Counted from the first letter of the stretch, positions 1 through 9,082 are shown. The stretch: 64,000 nucleotides of DNA from Brevibacillus_C sp046036945 (GCF_046036945.1 NZ_JBJQOQ010000011.1:82910-146909), one strand, 5' to 3'. Numbers and translations: made by a program. The notes: generated from the letters alone by a model not told the origin.

Positions 1-254
1 TAACGCCATTATAAAATATCGCAAACTAACGGACAATGTATATTTTTTCTATCTCTCTATTCACAAGGTTCTATTCTATTAGAGAGGTGTGATGAAAATT
101 GTAAATTCTAACAGCATACCCATAAATCGTGCACAGACAAACATGAATGAATAACGTAATATACCGAGTATATTGAGCGCACTATATCCTTTGCACGCAA
201 GAGGATACTGATCTGTCAGAAAGCTTGCATGTCACCGAAAGGATAGATGAAAAC
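1..254. other. Upstream non-coding region of the exopolysaccharide operon
   Basis: AT-rich leader before the first gene. I see no confident promoter, riboswitch or terminator. A 20-codon reading frame (92-154) follows an AGAGAGGTG ribosome-site-like stretch, but is too short to call. Promoter elements for the operon should lie here or upstream of the window. Confidence 0.4.
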
Positions 255-2474
255 ATGTTCAAAAGCCGCCTTGCCAAGCTTGGACTTGCTGTAGTGATCC
301 TGGCTGCCATTGGCGTCTATTGGCTATGGCCGCCAACAGCAAAAGTGGAAAGTGCAGAAATTCGTCCAGGCGTTCAGGTGAAATTTAAAGCAAATGGCTC
401 ACAAATGGAAGAGTATGCCAATCAGTCGTGGAAACCCTATTTTGCCAAAGGAGTAAACATGGGAGCGACGATCCCCGGACACTTTCCGGGAGAACTGGCG
501 ATTTCAAACGACGACTACGAACACTGGTTTGAAATGATCCAGGAGATGGGGGCAAATGTCATCCGCGTCTACACCATCTTGAAACCGGAGTTTTACGAGA
601 GTCTGGTCCGCTACAATGCCAAGCACCAGGATCATCCGCTCTTCTTTATTCAAGGGGTGTGGAGTCCGGAAGAAGAGCTGATCGCGGGCAGAGACGCCTT
701 CAATCCTGCACTGAAGGAAAGGTTCTCAAAAGAGATCGAAAACGCCGTAGAAGCGGTGTACGGCAACGCAGACATCCCGCCCGTGGAACATTCGGGTAAA
801 GCAAGCGGGAAGTACGCCTTTAATGCCGGCCCTTACCTCATGGGCTGGATCATTGGCACGGAATGGGACCCCTTTATGGTAAGAGATACGAACAAAAAAC
901 ATGCCGACGTTCCCGATTACAAAGGAACGTACTTCCAAAGCAAGCCAGGAGCTAGTCCGTTCGAAAAATGGCTGGCGGAAATGGTTGACGTGACGGCTCA
1001 AACAGAGGCCAAACAAGGCTGGCAGCATCCGATCGCCTTTTCCAACTGGGTGACGACCGATCCGCTGGAGCATCCGGGGGAACCGCTGGTAGCGGAAGAC
1101 ATGGTGAGCGTTGATCCGACTCACATTGAACCTGTCAATTGGGATGCAGGATATTTCGCTTCCTACCACGTTTATCCCTACTATCCCGATTTCTTTACTT
1201 ATGATAAGTCATTCCAGACGATGAAAAATGATCGGGGAGAGGCAGACAGCTACAAAACCTATCTCCAAAAGCTGAAAGACTATCACAAGGACATTCCCGT
1301 GATGATTACGGAATACGGCGTGCCGTCTTCCCAGGGTATCGCCCACATGGGGATGCTGGGCCGCAATCAGGGCGGTCATGACGAGCGCGAACAAGGGGAG
1401 ATGGATGCAGACATGTTCCGGCAAATCCACGATGCTGGGTACTCCGGCGCCATCCTCTTTACCTGGCAGGACGAATGGTTTAAAAAGACCTGGAATACGA
1501 TGCGCTACGATATTCCGGACCGCCGCGCATACTGGTACAACGCCCTGACCAACGAATCCTTCTTCGGCGTTCTCGGCATGTTCCCAAGCAAGGATGACAA
1601 AATTCACATCGATGGGGACGCCTCCGATTGGGACAAGCTTGGTGATGGCGACAAGCAAAAAATCGACGAAAAGATCGACGGGATCGATGAACTCTGGGTA
1701 TCGCACGATGAGGGCTATCTCTACCTCATGGCGAAGCTGTCCCAACCGTTCGACCCTGCAAAACAGGCGCTCTACTTCGGAATGGACACCTTGCCGGGCG
1801 GAAATCGCCATGCGCCCCAGCTCAACGGAAAGACCTTGGATGAGGGCCTGGAAACCCTGCTGGAGCTCTCAGATGAGAAGCAGGCCAGGATGTTGGTTGC
1901 TTCCAACTACGATGTCCATACGCGTTCGTACAAAGAAACGGCGGATCCGAAGTTTGACAGCAAGGAACTGCAAGATGACTCCGGTATCTTTAAGCCATGG
2001 AAACTGGTGGTCAATTACCTGCTGGAGTATCCGGATGCCCGTTCGTCCCACCCGTTCAAAGACGTAGAGGTAGGCAATCTGCTCCGGGGTAACAGCAATC
2101 CACAAGCGCCGGATTACAATTCCAAAGCGATGTGGCAGGCGAAGGGAAATGTACTGGAGGTTCGCATCCCGTGGATGCTGCTTGGCTTTAGCGACCCCAG
2201 TTCGCTGCGCGTGATCAATTACGATCAAACCGACGGCAAGCAATTTGTATCGACCAAGGTGCAGGGGATTCGCATCGTCCCTTGGATCGTGGATAAGGCT
2301 GCCAAAAAGGTGATCGGTTTGGAAGGGAACGCGCCGTATCCGGTATCCAAACTGCCGCTTTACACATGGAAGAGCTGGGAAGACAAGGATGTCAAATACG
2401 TCGAGCGGCCCAAACAGAGCTACTACATCATGCAGAAGGCCATGCGTGATGTGGATCAACCCGTGAAGAAATAA
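255..2474 (+). CDS. Membrane-anchored or secreted glycoside hydrolase-like protein (clan-A-type barrel plus C-terminal beta-sandwich)
   Basis: About 739 residues. An N-terminal hydrophobic segment (about residues 9-27) should anchor or export it. The next 450 residues resemble a TIM-barrel glycosidase: GTEWDP around Glu203 and ITEYG around Glu353 fit the acid/base and nucleophile glutamates of clan GH-A enzymes. The last 230 residues look like a carbohydrate-binding beta-sandwich. The ATG at 255 is preferred over the TTG at 225 because GAAAGGA lies 10 bases upstream of it. It is the first gene of an operon with a polysaccharide synthase and a UDP-sugar dehydrogenase, so it probably trims or releases the polymer outside the cell, as glycosidases do in alginate, Pel and cellulose operons. 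The exact GH family and substrate are not recognised. Confidence 0.7.
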   Translation: MFKSRLAKLGLAVVILAAIGVYWLWPPTAKVESAEIRPGVQVKFKANGSQMEEYANQSWKPYFAKGVNMGATIPGHFPGELAISNDDYEHWFEMIQEMGANVIRVYTILKPEFYESLVRYNAKHQDHPLFFIQGVWSPEEELIAGRDAFNPALKERFSKEIENAVEAVYGNADIPPVEHSGKASGKYAFNAGPYLMGWIIGTEWDPFMVRDTNKKHADVPDYKGTYFQSKPGASPFEKWLAEMVDVTAQTEAKQGWQHPIAFSNWVTTDPLEHPGEPLVAEDMVSVDPTHIEPVNWDAGYFASYHVYPYYPDFFTYDKSFQTMKNDRGEADSYKTYLQKLKDYHKDIPVMITEYGVPSSQGIAHMGMLGRNQGGHDEREQGEMDADMFRQIHDAGYSGAILFTWQDEWFKKTWNTMRYDIPDRRAYWYNALTNESFFGVLGMFPSKDDKIHIDGDASDWDKLGDGDKQKIDEKIDGIDELWVSHDEGYLYLMAKLSQPFDPAKQALYFGMDTLPGGNRHAPQLNGKTLDEGLETLLELSDEKQARMLVASNYDVHTRSYKETADPKFDSKELQDDSGIFKPWKLVVNYLLEYPDARSSHPFKDVEVGNLLRGNSNPQAPDYNSKAMWQAKGNVLEVRIPWMLLGFSDPSSLRVINYDQTDGKQFVSTKVQGIRIVPWIVDKAAKKVIGLEGNAPYPVSKLPLYTWKSWEDKDVKYVERPKQSYYIMQKAMRDVDQPVKK

Positions 2475-2562
2475 CCGCGTTCGGGCTTGACGCAACAACA
2501 GGCTGCGGCAAGCTCGAGCACCTGTCCTTTTACAGGTGGGAATGAAGGAAGGAGTTCGTTGT

Positions 2563-3735
2563 GTGATTAACTCAACCAGCATCGCGATCAACCTCTTGTA
2601 TGTTCTCATTGCATGCAACGCGATTTTTATCGTCGTGGTCTACGCAATGAAGCTGAAGGAAGTGAAGACGAAACGGGCATCCGACCAATTCCAGATCAAA
2701 TTCAAAGACTATCTGATATACATCCAGGCCCATCTTCACGGTGAAGAGCGGCTGCGCTTGCCCAATATCCCGATGAGTCAGGCCGAACGGGGCTTTTTAC
2801 AAGACTGGCTCAACGATCTGATCGAGTCCTTTACCGATGCAAAGCAGCGGCAAAAGTTAACGCTTCTTTGCGAAGACTTGGGACTGATCGAATACCACAT
2901 GCAGCGCCTCGGCGGCGGTTCCTATCGGGAAAAGGTAGATGCTGCCTATCATCTGGGGTGTATGAGAGTGGAAGAGGCGGTACCGCTGCTGCTCAAAATG
3001 CTGCGCCAGCACAAGCACGATTCATCGCTCTTTGTCATCGCTCGCGCTGTGGCAAAATGCGCCCGCGATGAGCACGATGTCAAACAAATGGTTCGCAGCC
3101 TGCTCAAACACGAGAAGGGATTCTACGATCTGTTGGTAGACATTATCCAGGAGTCCGATATCGATCAATATGCCCTTTTTGCCGAATTTGTCCAGGAAGA
3201 ACACCCGACCCTGATCATGATCGGTTTAACCGGTTTGAGAGAGTACAGCAGCCCTGGGGTTGCGTCTGCCGCCTACCGGTTGATCGACCATGAACGGGAA
3301 GAGATCCAGGTACGAGCAGTGGAATTGTATCTCAACTCTTCCCATCTGTTCCCGAAAAATGTCGTAGACAAGCTGCTTCGCCATGCGAATGGAGAAATCC
3401 GCCTCTTGACGATTCAAGCATTGGCGACGCTGCGAAATGAAACCTATGTAAACGCGCTGAAAGAGGCGCTGAAGGATGAGGACAAACGTGTGGTGTACGC
3501 CAGTGCGATCGCCTTAATCCATCTCGGTCAAACAGGAATCGCTGCGCTTTGTACCGGCGCTGTGGCGTACCGAGGGCAGGCACAAGGTAAATGGATCCAA
3601 GCGATTATCGAGGAAGAGATCAAGCAATTATCGACCGAGCCCCATGATTTGGACAAACTGACACGCTATAATGCGCTGTTGTACGCCTACGAAAAGACTC
3701 TCGGCAAAAAGAACCGAATCTATCGTGTCGTGTAG
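2563..3735 (+). CDS. Membrane-anchored HEAT-repeat protein
   Basis: About 390 residues: one N-terminal transmembrane segment (about residues 3-25), a basic stretch, then a long helical array with HEAT-like repeats from about residue 110 (for example AAYHLGCMRVEEAVPLLLKML and ALATLRNETYVNALKEAL). HEAT arrays are protein-binding scaffolds, so this is probably a cytoplasmic-facing assembly or regulatory partner of the glycosyltransferase encoded 20 bases downstream; that role is inferred. GTG at 2563 is chosen because AAGGAAGGAG ends 8 bases before it; the in-frame GTG at 2536 lies inside a hairpin (2519-2538). No catalytic motif was seen. Confidence 0.75.
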   Translation: MINSTSIAINLLYVLIACNAIFIVVVYAMKLKEVKTKRASDQFQIKFKDYLIYIQAHLHGEERLRLPNIPMSQAERGFLQDWLNDLIESFTDAKQRQKLTLLCEDLGLIEYHMQRLGGGSYREKVDAAYHLGCMRVEEAVPLLLKMLRQHKHDSSLFVIARAVAKCARDEHDVKQMVRSLLKHEKGFYDLLVDIIQESDIDQYALFAEFVQEEHPTLIMIGLTGLREYSSPGVASAAYRLIDHEREEIQVRAVELYLNSSHLFPKNVVDKLLRHANGEIRLLTIQALATLRNETYVNALKEALKDEDKRVVYASAIALIHLGQTGIAALCTGAVAYRGQAQGKWIQAIIEEEIKQLSTEPHDLDKLTRYNALLYAYEKTLGKKNRIYRVV

Positions 3736-3755
3736 TTCATAGGAGGACGGCAAAC

Positions 3756-5201
3756 ATGAAGTTCATCGAGTATTACCTGCAAACAGATTCATGGCTCCAT
3801 TTTCTGCGCGAGTTCCTGCTCGGGTACGGTTATTTTGCCATGTACTACGTCGTTGTCATTACTTTCCTCTATTACCTGATTTTTGCTCTGTCGATTCGGC
3901 AGACGTTCCCGCTCAAAAGAGGAATTCAGTACAACCGCATCAAGAAATTGTCGGGCTCCAAGCATCTCCCACCGGTATCCCTGTTAGTGCCCGCATACAA
4001 CGAGGAGCTTACGATCATCGAAAACGTCCGATCCCTCTTGGCCCTCAACTATCCGAAATACGAAGTCATCGTCATCAACGACGGTTCGAAGGATAATACC
4101 TTCCAGGTGATGATCGATGAATTCAACTTGGAAAAGATCAATCCGATCATGGCCGATCACATCCAAACAGAGAAGGTGAGAGGGATCTACTACAACCCGG
4201 AATACCCGACTCTGTACTTCATCGACAAGGAAAATGGCGGAAAGGCAGACTCGTTGAACGCAGGCATTAACCTGTCCCACTATCCTTTGATCTCCACGAT
4301 CGATGCGGATTCCCTGCTGGAAAAGGATGCCTTGACGCGAATCGCCAGAGTCTATTTGGAAAATCCCGAAGATACCGTGGCAGTGGGGGGAAATGTGCGA
4401 ATCGTAAACAGCTGCACGGTGGAAGATGGAATTGTAAAAAATGTAAGGTTCCCTAAAAAATTGCTTCCCGCTCTGCAAAACGTGGAATACATCAAAGCGT
4501 TCCTGGGCGGGCGGATCGGTTGGAGCGCCATGAACGGCCTGATCATCGTATCGGGCGCTTTCGGGGTTTTCCAAAAGGATAAAATCATCGCCGTCAAAGG
4601 CTACCGCGGCGGATATCCCGGCGAGGACATGAATATCGTCATCAAGCTGCACCGCTACTGCCTGGAGAACAAGATCCCGTATCGCGTCGCTTTTTGTCCG
4701 GACGCAGTGTGCTGGACACAAGCCCCAGATACGTACCGCATTCTCAGCAGCCAGCGGAAACGGTGGGGCCGCGGAAATCTGAAGAACATGATCGAGGAAG
4801 GAATCCACATGGTGTTCCGGCCGAAGTACAAGATCTTCGGCATGCTGACGCTGCCTTACAACATTCTCTTTGAAACGTTAAATCCATACGTTCGCATAAC
4901 CGGGCTGCTCGCCATTCTCGGGTATTGGCTGTTGAACATGACCGATTGGAAAACGCTGGTGCTCTTCGCCCTGGTAAACTTCTTTTCCTGTTTCATCCTT
5001 AGTCTTGGCGCCCTGTTTATCGAGGAATCCGCCTTTAGCCGCTATCCCAGACTTAGCGATCTGAACAAAATGCTGCTGTATTCCTTCCTGATGTTCCTGG
5101 GGTATCGGCAAATCGGGGTGCTGTGGAGATTCCTCGGCCACATCGACTATCTGCGCAACAACAATACCTGGGGGACGATGGTCAGAACCAAGTTTAAATA
5201 A
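3756..5201 (+). CDS. Processive membrane glycosyltransferase, family 2 (polysaccharide synthase)
   Basis: 481 residues with the order typical of hyaluronan, PNAG and cellulose-type synthases: an N-terminal membrane segment (about 25-48), a cytosolic GT-A domain and C-terminal membrane segments (from about 375). All key motifs are visible: PAYNEE near residue 79, DGS at 109-111, DAD at 183-185, the catalytic ED at 290-291 and QRKRW at 333-337. It should polymerise a nucleotide sugar at the inner face of the membrane and extrude the chain. GAGGAC lies just upstream of the ATG. With a UDP-sugar dehydrogenase in the same operon, the polymer probably contains a uronic acid or N-acetyl-uronic acid. 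Confidence 0.88.
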   Translation: MKFIEYYLQTDSWLHFLREFLLGYGYFAMYYVVVITFLYYLIFALSIRQTFPLKRGIQYNRIKKLSGSKHLPPVSLLVPAYNEELTIIENVRSLLALNYPKYEVIVINDGSKDNTFQVMIDEFNLEKINPIMADHIQTEKVRGIYYNPEYPTLYFIDKENGGKADSLNAGINLSHYPLISTIDADSLLEKDALTRIARVYLENPEDTVAVGGNVRIVNSCTVEDGIVKNVRFPKKLLPALQNVEYIKAFLGGRIGWSAMNGLIIVSGAFGVFQKDKIIAVKGYRGGYPGEDMNIVIKLHRYCLENKIPYRVAFCPDAVCWTQAPDTYRILSSQRKRWGRGNLKNMIEEGIHMVFRPKYKIFGMLTLPYNILFETLNPYVRITGLLAILGYWLLNMTDWKTLVLFALVNFFSCFILSLGALFIEESAFSRYPRLSDLNKMLLYSFLMFLGYRQIGVLWRFLGHIDYLRNNNTWGTMVRTKFK

Positions 5202-5228
5202 ATAACCATATGAAAAGGAGTGGACAGC

Positions 5229-6041
5229 ATGGCGGTTTTCATTCAGGACAGGCATGGTGAATTGGCCCAGCAGCTTTTGCAGATGACCCATGTGACCCGC
5301 GATCGTCACCAACCGTGCGGCGTGATCCTGGCTCCATCTGCCAACATCAATCAACAGACGCTGGATCAGTTGGAATCCTTCGTGAACAAGAGCGAAACCG
5401 AGCTTGCAGCCAAATACCTGTTCGACGATCACAACATGGTCTTTGCGATGATTTTGGAGGAGCGCAAATTTGCCGCGACCCACTATACGTCTTTAATCGT
5501 CAAAGACTTCCTCGAAAGCCGCGGCCTTCTTCAAGGACAACTAATCGTGGCCAGTTTTCCCGAATGCGGCGAACCGTCCGAGAGTACGGTATCGCAATTA
5601 ATCGAGCTGGCTGCCAAGGCGCGAGGGGAAGAAAAGGAGATTCGTCTGTTCGTCGAGCAGTCAGCCCATCAAGGAATTTCTTCCATCCTAATCGTGGACA
5701 CGGACGAGGTGGTTCGCGAGTTCGTCAGACTGCATCTGGAACTGGAAGGATACAAAGTGTATGAGGCCAAGGATGGCGCTGAAGCGCTGGCGATCTATTC
5801 GGAAGCGGTGCCTGATCTGGTCATTACGGAATTAAATCTGCCGATCGTAGACGGTTATCAATTGATTGACAAGATCACGAAGGCCAGCGCAAACAAAGGG
5901 AAGGTGATCGTCCTGACAGGCAAGCAGCTGGCCGATCATCTCAACCGCTCGTTTGAGCTGGGAGCCATCGACTTTGTTACAAAGCCCTTTTCAATCTCCG
6001 AACTTCAGTGGAGGATCAAAAAACTAGGTGACTGGAGATGA
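5229..6041 (+). CDS. Degenerate-GGDEF-like domain fused to a pseudo-receiver domain (Glu in place of phospho-Asp)
   Basis: About 270 residues. The C-terminal 118 residues form a response-regulator receiver: acidic residues in IVDTDE (about 157-159), Thr230 and Lys252 in the switch positions, and the LNLPIVDGY helix boundary. The phospho-acceptor position, normally Asp, reads VITELNLP, so it is Glu201, which often mimics a phosphorylated state. The N-terminal half has the alternating strand/helix pattern of a GGDEF fold but no GGDEF or RxxD motif; this resemblance is tentative. ATG at 5229 follows AAGGAG; the GTG at 5220 would overlap that site. It probably acts as a constitutive or ligand-sensing regulator of the neighbouring synthase. 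Its stop codon overlaps the next start (ATGA). Confidence 0.7.
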   Translation: MAVFIQDRHGELAQQLLQMTHVTRDRHQPCGVILAPSANINQQTLDQLESFVNKSETELAAKYLFDDHNMVFAMILEERKFAATHYTSLIVKDFLESRGLLQGQLIVASFPECGEPSESTVSQLIELAAKARGEEKEIRLFVEQSAHQGISSILIVDTDEVVREFVRLHLELEGYKVYEAKDGAEALAIYSEAVPDLVITELNLPIVDGYQLIDKITKASANKGKVIVLTGKQLADHLNRSFELGAIDFVTKPFSISELQWRIKKLGDWR

Positions 6042-7417
6042 AGCAGATGAAGAAGACAAATCATTATCACGCATTGCAAGAAAAACTGCAGAATAAAACA
6101 GGAAAGATCGGGGTCATCGGACTTGGTTATGTCGGCCTGCCGCTGGCCATGGAGATGGTAAAGGGAGGCTTCACCTTATACGGAATCGATTTGGATCAGC
6201 GGAAAGTGGAGTCCCTCTTGGGCGGCAAGTCATACATTCAAGACGTTCCCGACACAGCTGTTGCCGATGCTGTCCGTTCCGGCCAGTTCATTCCGACGAC
6301 AGATTACCGTCTGATTCAGGAGCTTGATGCGATCAGCATTTGTGTGCCGACTCCGCTCAATGAAAATCAGGATCCGGATACCTCCTACATCAAGAGTGTC
6401 GTGAGCGAAATCAAAAAGTATCTGAAAAAAGGCACCTTGATCATACTAGAAAGCACAACCTATCCGGGAACAACGGAGGAACTGATCCAATTGCCGCTGG
6501 AGGAGCAAGGTTTTACCGCAGGTGTCGACTTCTTCATCTGTTTCTCGCCGGAACGTGTCGATCCGGGCAACCGCAGCTTCAACACGTACAACACGCCGAA
6601 GGTGATTGGCGGTACGACAGAAGCGTGCAGGGAACTGGGTGTGCTTCTCTACAGCAATGTCGTCAAAACAGTGGTTCCCGTTTCTTCTACTAAGGTGGCA
6701 GAAATGTCCAAGCTGCTGGAAAATACGTTCAGGAGCATCAATATCGCCTTCGTGAACGAATTGGCGATGATGTGCGACAAGATGGGGATCGATGTATGGG
6801 AGGTCATCCGGGCCGCTTCTACCAAGCCTTTTGGATTTATGCCTTTCTATCCAGGTCCCGGTATCGGAGGGCACTGCATTCCGCTTGATCCGATGTACCT
6901 CTCCTGGAAGGCAAAAGAATTCCGCTTCTACAGCAAGTTTATCGAGCTGGCCCAATCGATCAATGACAACATGCCGGAATACGTGTTGCATTGCGCGGCA
7001 CAAGTACTTAATATTTACGCTAAGTCCATCCGCAATTCCAAGGTGCTGATTCTGGGCATGGCGTATAAGCCGGATATTGATGATCTTCGCGAGTCTCCGG
7101 CCCTGGAAATCTATGAGTTGTTCAAGGATAGCGGAGCCAAGGTGCAGTTTTACGATCCGTATGCCACCTCTTTCCGGGATGCGCAGGGAAATGTGGTACA
7201 CTCGGTCAAATACGATCGCTGTGCATTTGCGGGCTATGATTGCATGGTCCTGGTCACCAACCATCACAGCTTCGATTATGAGGATTTAGCCCATTTAGGC
7301 GTACCGATCATCGATACGCGCAACGCATTTGCCGATATCAAGTCTGACAACATCTACAAATTAGGGACGGGCATCTCCAAAAACGAAAGAAAAGTAAAAG
7401 TGTATGTAGGGGCATAA
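6038..7417 (+). CDS. Nucleotide-sugar (UDP-sugar) 6-dehydrogenase, WecC/WbpA-like
   Basis: 459 residues. It oxidises C6 of a UDP-hexose or UDP-N-acetylhexosamine to the uronate in two NAD-dependent steps. Visible features are the Rossmann motif GVIGLGYVGLPLA (about 25-37), SPERVDPG, the Glu/Lys-rich middle domain and the catalytic Cys280 in GIGGHCIPLDP. The SPERVDPG and GGHCIPLDP signatures are those of the UDP-ManNAc/UDP-GlcNAc dehydrogenase branch more than of UDP-glucose dehydrogenases, but substrate cannot be fixed by eye. It is translationally coupled to the receiver gene (overlap of 4 bases) and should supply the activated uronate for the synthase upstream. Confidence 0.9.
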   Translation: MKQMKKTNHYHALQEKLQNKTGKIGVIGLGYVGLPLAMEMVKGGFTLYGIDLDQRKVESLLGGKSYIQDVPDTAVADAVRSGQFIPTTDYRLIQELDAISICVPTPLNENQDPDTSYIKSVVSEIKKYLKKGTLIILESTTYPGTTEELIQLPLEEQGFTAGVDFFICFSPERVDPGNRSFNTYNTPKVIGGTTEACRELGVLLYSNVVKTVVPVSSTKVAEMSKLLENTFRSINIAFVNELAMMCDKMGIDVWEVIRAASTKPFGFMPFYPGPGIGGHCIPLDPMYLSWKAKEFRFYSKFIELAQSINDNMPEYVLHCAAQVLNIYAKSIRNSKVLILGMAYKPDIDDLRESPALEIYELFKDSGAKVQFYDPYATSFRDAQGNVVHSVKYDRCAFAGYDCMVLVTNHHSFDYEDLAHLGVPIIDTRNAFADIKSDNIYKLGTGISKNERKVKVYVGA

Positions 7418-7500
7418 ACCCATAAGCCGGGTACTGTAAACTGCAGCTCCCTTGCTGCGTACAACTCTACAAAGAAGGGGGTAATCGTATCAAACAGCGA

Positions 7501-8436
7501 TTGCAACGGTTTTTTCCGCGTAAGATGCGGCTGTTTTGGACGGGCTGCTGTGTCGTTGCTGTCATCTTAACAGCGCTTCTCATCGCGTATTTCGCACAAA
7601 GCTCTCCTGCATATAAAGGGACCTGGATCTGGGATACGCGTACGATTATGAGCGATCGGGAAGAAATCCTTGCCTTCTCTAAACAAAATGACGTGACAAA
7701 TATTTACTTGTATGTCGACCGCCAGAATGTACCTGCGAAAGAATATGCTCGTTTTATCAAAGCGGCCAGTAATCAGGGGATACAAGTAGAGGCGCTTGCG
7801 GGCGATCCCTCTTGGGGACTGAAGAGCAGCCGCCCGTATATTCAGGAATTTATCGAGTGGGTGGAAAGCTACAATCGGAATGTAGACGAGGATGAGCGGT
7901 TTTCCGGCATTCATCTGGACATCGAGCCATACCTCCTGCCGGAATGGAAGAGCGACCAGGATCATACGCTGGAGGAATGGCTGTCTAACATGGAGTACAT
8001 CGCCCGAGAAGTACAGGCGCCTGAGCCGTTGGCAGTCTCGTTCGATCTTCCGTTTTGGGCCAACAAAATTGAAATTCCCGGTTACCAAGACTATTACCTG
8101 AGCACGTGGATCCTGAAGCGGTTCAATACCCTTGTTCTGATGGACTACCGGGACACGGCCCTGGGCGATGACGGGATCGTCGCCAATGCGCTCGAAACGG
8201 TGAAGGAGGCGACTTCCCTGGGGAAATCAGTGATCGTCGGCGTCGATATTTCCGAGAGCAGGGAAAGCAAGAAAACCACATTCTATGAAGAAGGCTCCCG
8301 CAAAATGGAAGCAGAGCTGGCCATAACCAAAGACCAGCTGGGAAAATACGATGGGTTTGGCGGGATAGCGGTCCATGGTTTTCCGGCCTGGATGTCCGCT
8401 TATCAAAAGGAAAATACGGCGCCAAAAGGATCGTAA
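7501..8436 (+). CDS. Membrane-anchored TIM-barrel glycosidase-like protein
   Basis: About 311 residues: a transmembrane or signal segment (about 12-32), then a barrel-like domain with GIHLDIEPY near residue 140, a DxE signature at the strand-4 end as in GH18-like barrels, and later LVLMDYRD and VGVDIS strands. No family can be named with confidence. The start is uncertain: TTG at 7501 is 20 bases past AAGAAGGGGG, the in-frame ATC at 7489 is better spaced, and ATG at 7528 would shorten the leader. It closes the exopolysaccharide operon, directly before a strong terminator, and may process the polymer at the cell surface. Confidence 0.65.
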   Translation: MQRFFPRKMRLFWTGCCVVAVILTALLIAYFAQSSPAYKGTWIWDTRTIMSDREEILAFSKQNDVTNIYLYVDRQNVPAKEYARFIKAASNQGIQVEALAGDPSWGLKSSRPYIQEFIEWVESYNRNVDEDERFSGIHLDIEPYLLPEWKSDQDHTLEEWLSNMEYIAREVQAPEPLAVSFDLPFWANKIEIPGYQDYYLSTWILKRFNTLVLMDYRDTALGDDGIVANALETVKEATSLGKSVIVGVDISESRESKKTTFYEEGSRKMEAELAITKDQLGKYDGFGGIAVHGFPAWMSAYQKENTAPKGS

Positions 8437-8448
8437 TCGTCGAGTTTG

Positions 8449-8503
8449 GCAGCGGCAGCTGGGGACCGTGACCTATGAAAGTCCGGGGCTGCCGCTGCTT
8501 TAT
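8449..8503 (+). terminator. Rho-independent-like terminator of the exopolysaccharide operon
   Basis: Perfect 11-bp stem GCAGCGGCAGC (8449-8459) with GCTGCCGCTGC (8488-8498), followed by a short T-rich stretch. It sits 13 bases after the last operon gene. Confidence 0.75.
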
Positions 8504-8518
8504 TGTGGCAGAACTTGA

Positions 8519-8547
8519 TTGACAACAGATTCAATTTGGCATATAGT
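8519..8547 (+). promoter_or_regulatory. SigmaA promoter of the marR-MFS operon
   Basis: TTGACA at 8519-8524 and TATAGT at 8542-8547, spacer 17 bases. The -10 box overlaps the palindromic operator, so regulator binding would block RNA polymerase. Confidence 0.75.
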
Positions 8548-8563
8548 TAAGTTAACTTAACTA
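8544..8563. promoter_or_regulatory. MarR-type palindromic operator
   Basis: TAGTTAAGTTAACTTAACTA is a perfect 20-bp palindrome overlapping the -10 element and ending 23 bases before the marR start. MarR dimers bind such palindromes, so autorepression is likely. Confidence 0.8.
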
Positions 8564-8586
8564 AACTAAATTTCAGGAGGACTGAC

Positions 8587-9042
8587 ATGCTTGCGGAATA
8601 TCGCAGAGTGGTGAACGAATTACACGATACCATTCACGATTATTACATGATCTATAACAAAGGCGCTAAAAAAATAGATGAGTATAATCTGACTGTTCAA
8701 CAAGAGAACATGATGCTCTTCATCATGCGAAATCAGCGGATTACGGCAAACGAGATCGCACTGAAATTCTCCATATCCAAAAGCGCCGTTAGCCAGGTAT
8801 TGGCAAAGCTGGAAGAAAGGGATTTTATCGTGCGTGAAAGCAATCCGAACAACCGGCGTGAAGCTCTCATCACACTTGGGGAAGAGGGGAAGAAATTCGC
8901 CGATTTGATCGACAAGGCAGATGAAGATTTTGTCCAAAAATACTGCTCTCGGATCGGTATCGAAGATCTGAAGCAAGTGGTTGACACGATGAAAAAAATC
9001 AACGGGGCTATCGCGGATTCCGAAGAAAAGAAGAAAAGGTAG
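8587..9042 (+). CDS. MarR-family transcriptional regulator
   Basis: 151 residues, the usual size of the family. The winged helix-turn-helix is visible as ITANEIALKFSISKSAVSQVLAKLEERDFI (about residues 55-84) followed by the wing RESNPNNRREALITLGEEG. MarR proteins are dimeric repressors released by small phenolic or lipophilic ligands. ATG at 8587 follows AGGAGGACTGAC. The gene lies 41 bases upstream of an MFS exporter and behind a perfect palindrome, so it probably represses its own operon until a toxic ligand is present. The ligand is unknown. Confidence 0.9.
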   Translation: MLAEYRRVVNELHDTIHDYYMIYNKGAKKIDEYNLTVQQENMMLFIMRNQRITANEIALKFSISKSAVSQVLAKLEERDFIVRESNPNNRREALITLGEEGKKFADLIDKADEDFVQKYCSRIGIEDLKQVVDTMKKINGAIADSEEKKKR

Positions 9043-9082
9043 TCGATAGTCTCGTTTCAATTCATATGATTGGGGAAATAAC

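Noticed and set aside
92..154. 20-codon frame beginning MKIVNSNSIP, with an upstream AGAGAGGTG
   Set aside because: The first residues slightly resemble FlgM starts, but the frame is too short and has no downstream remainder.
4352..4597. Minus-strand frame inside the GT2 gene
   Set aside because: Antisense to a gene with complete catalytic motifs; a shadow.
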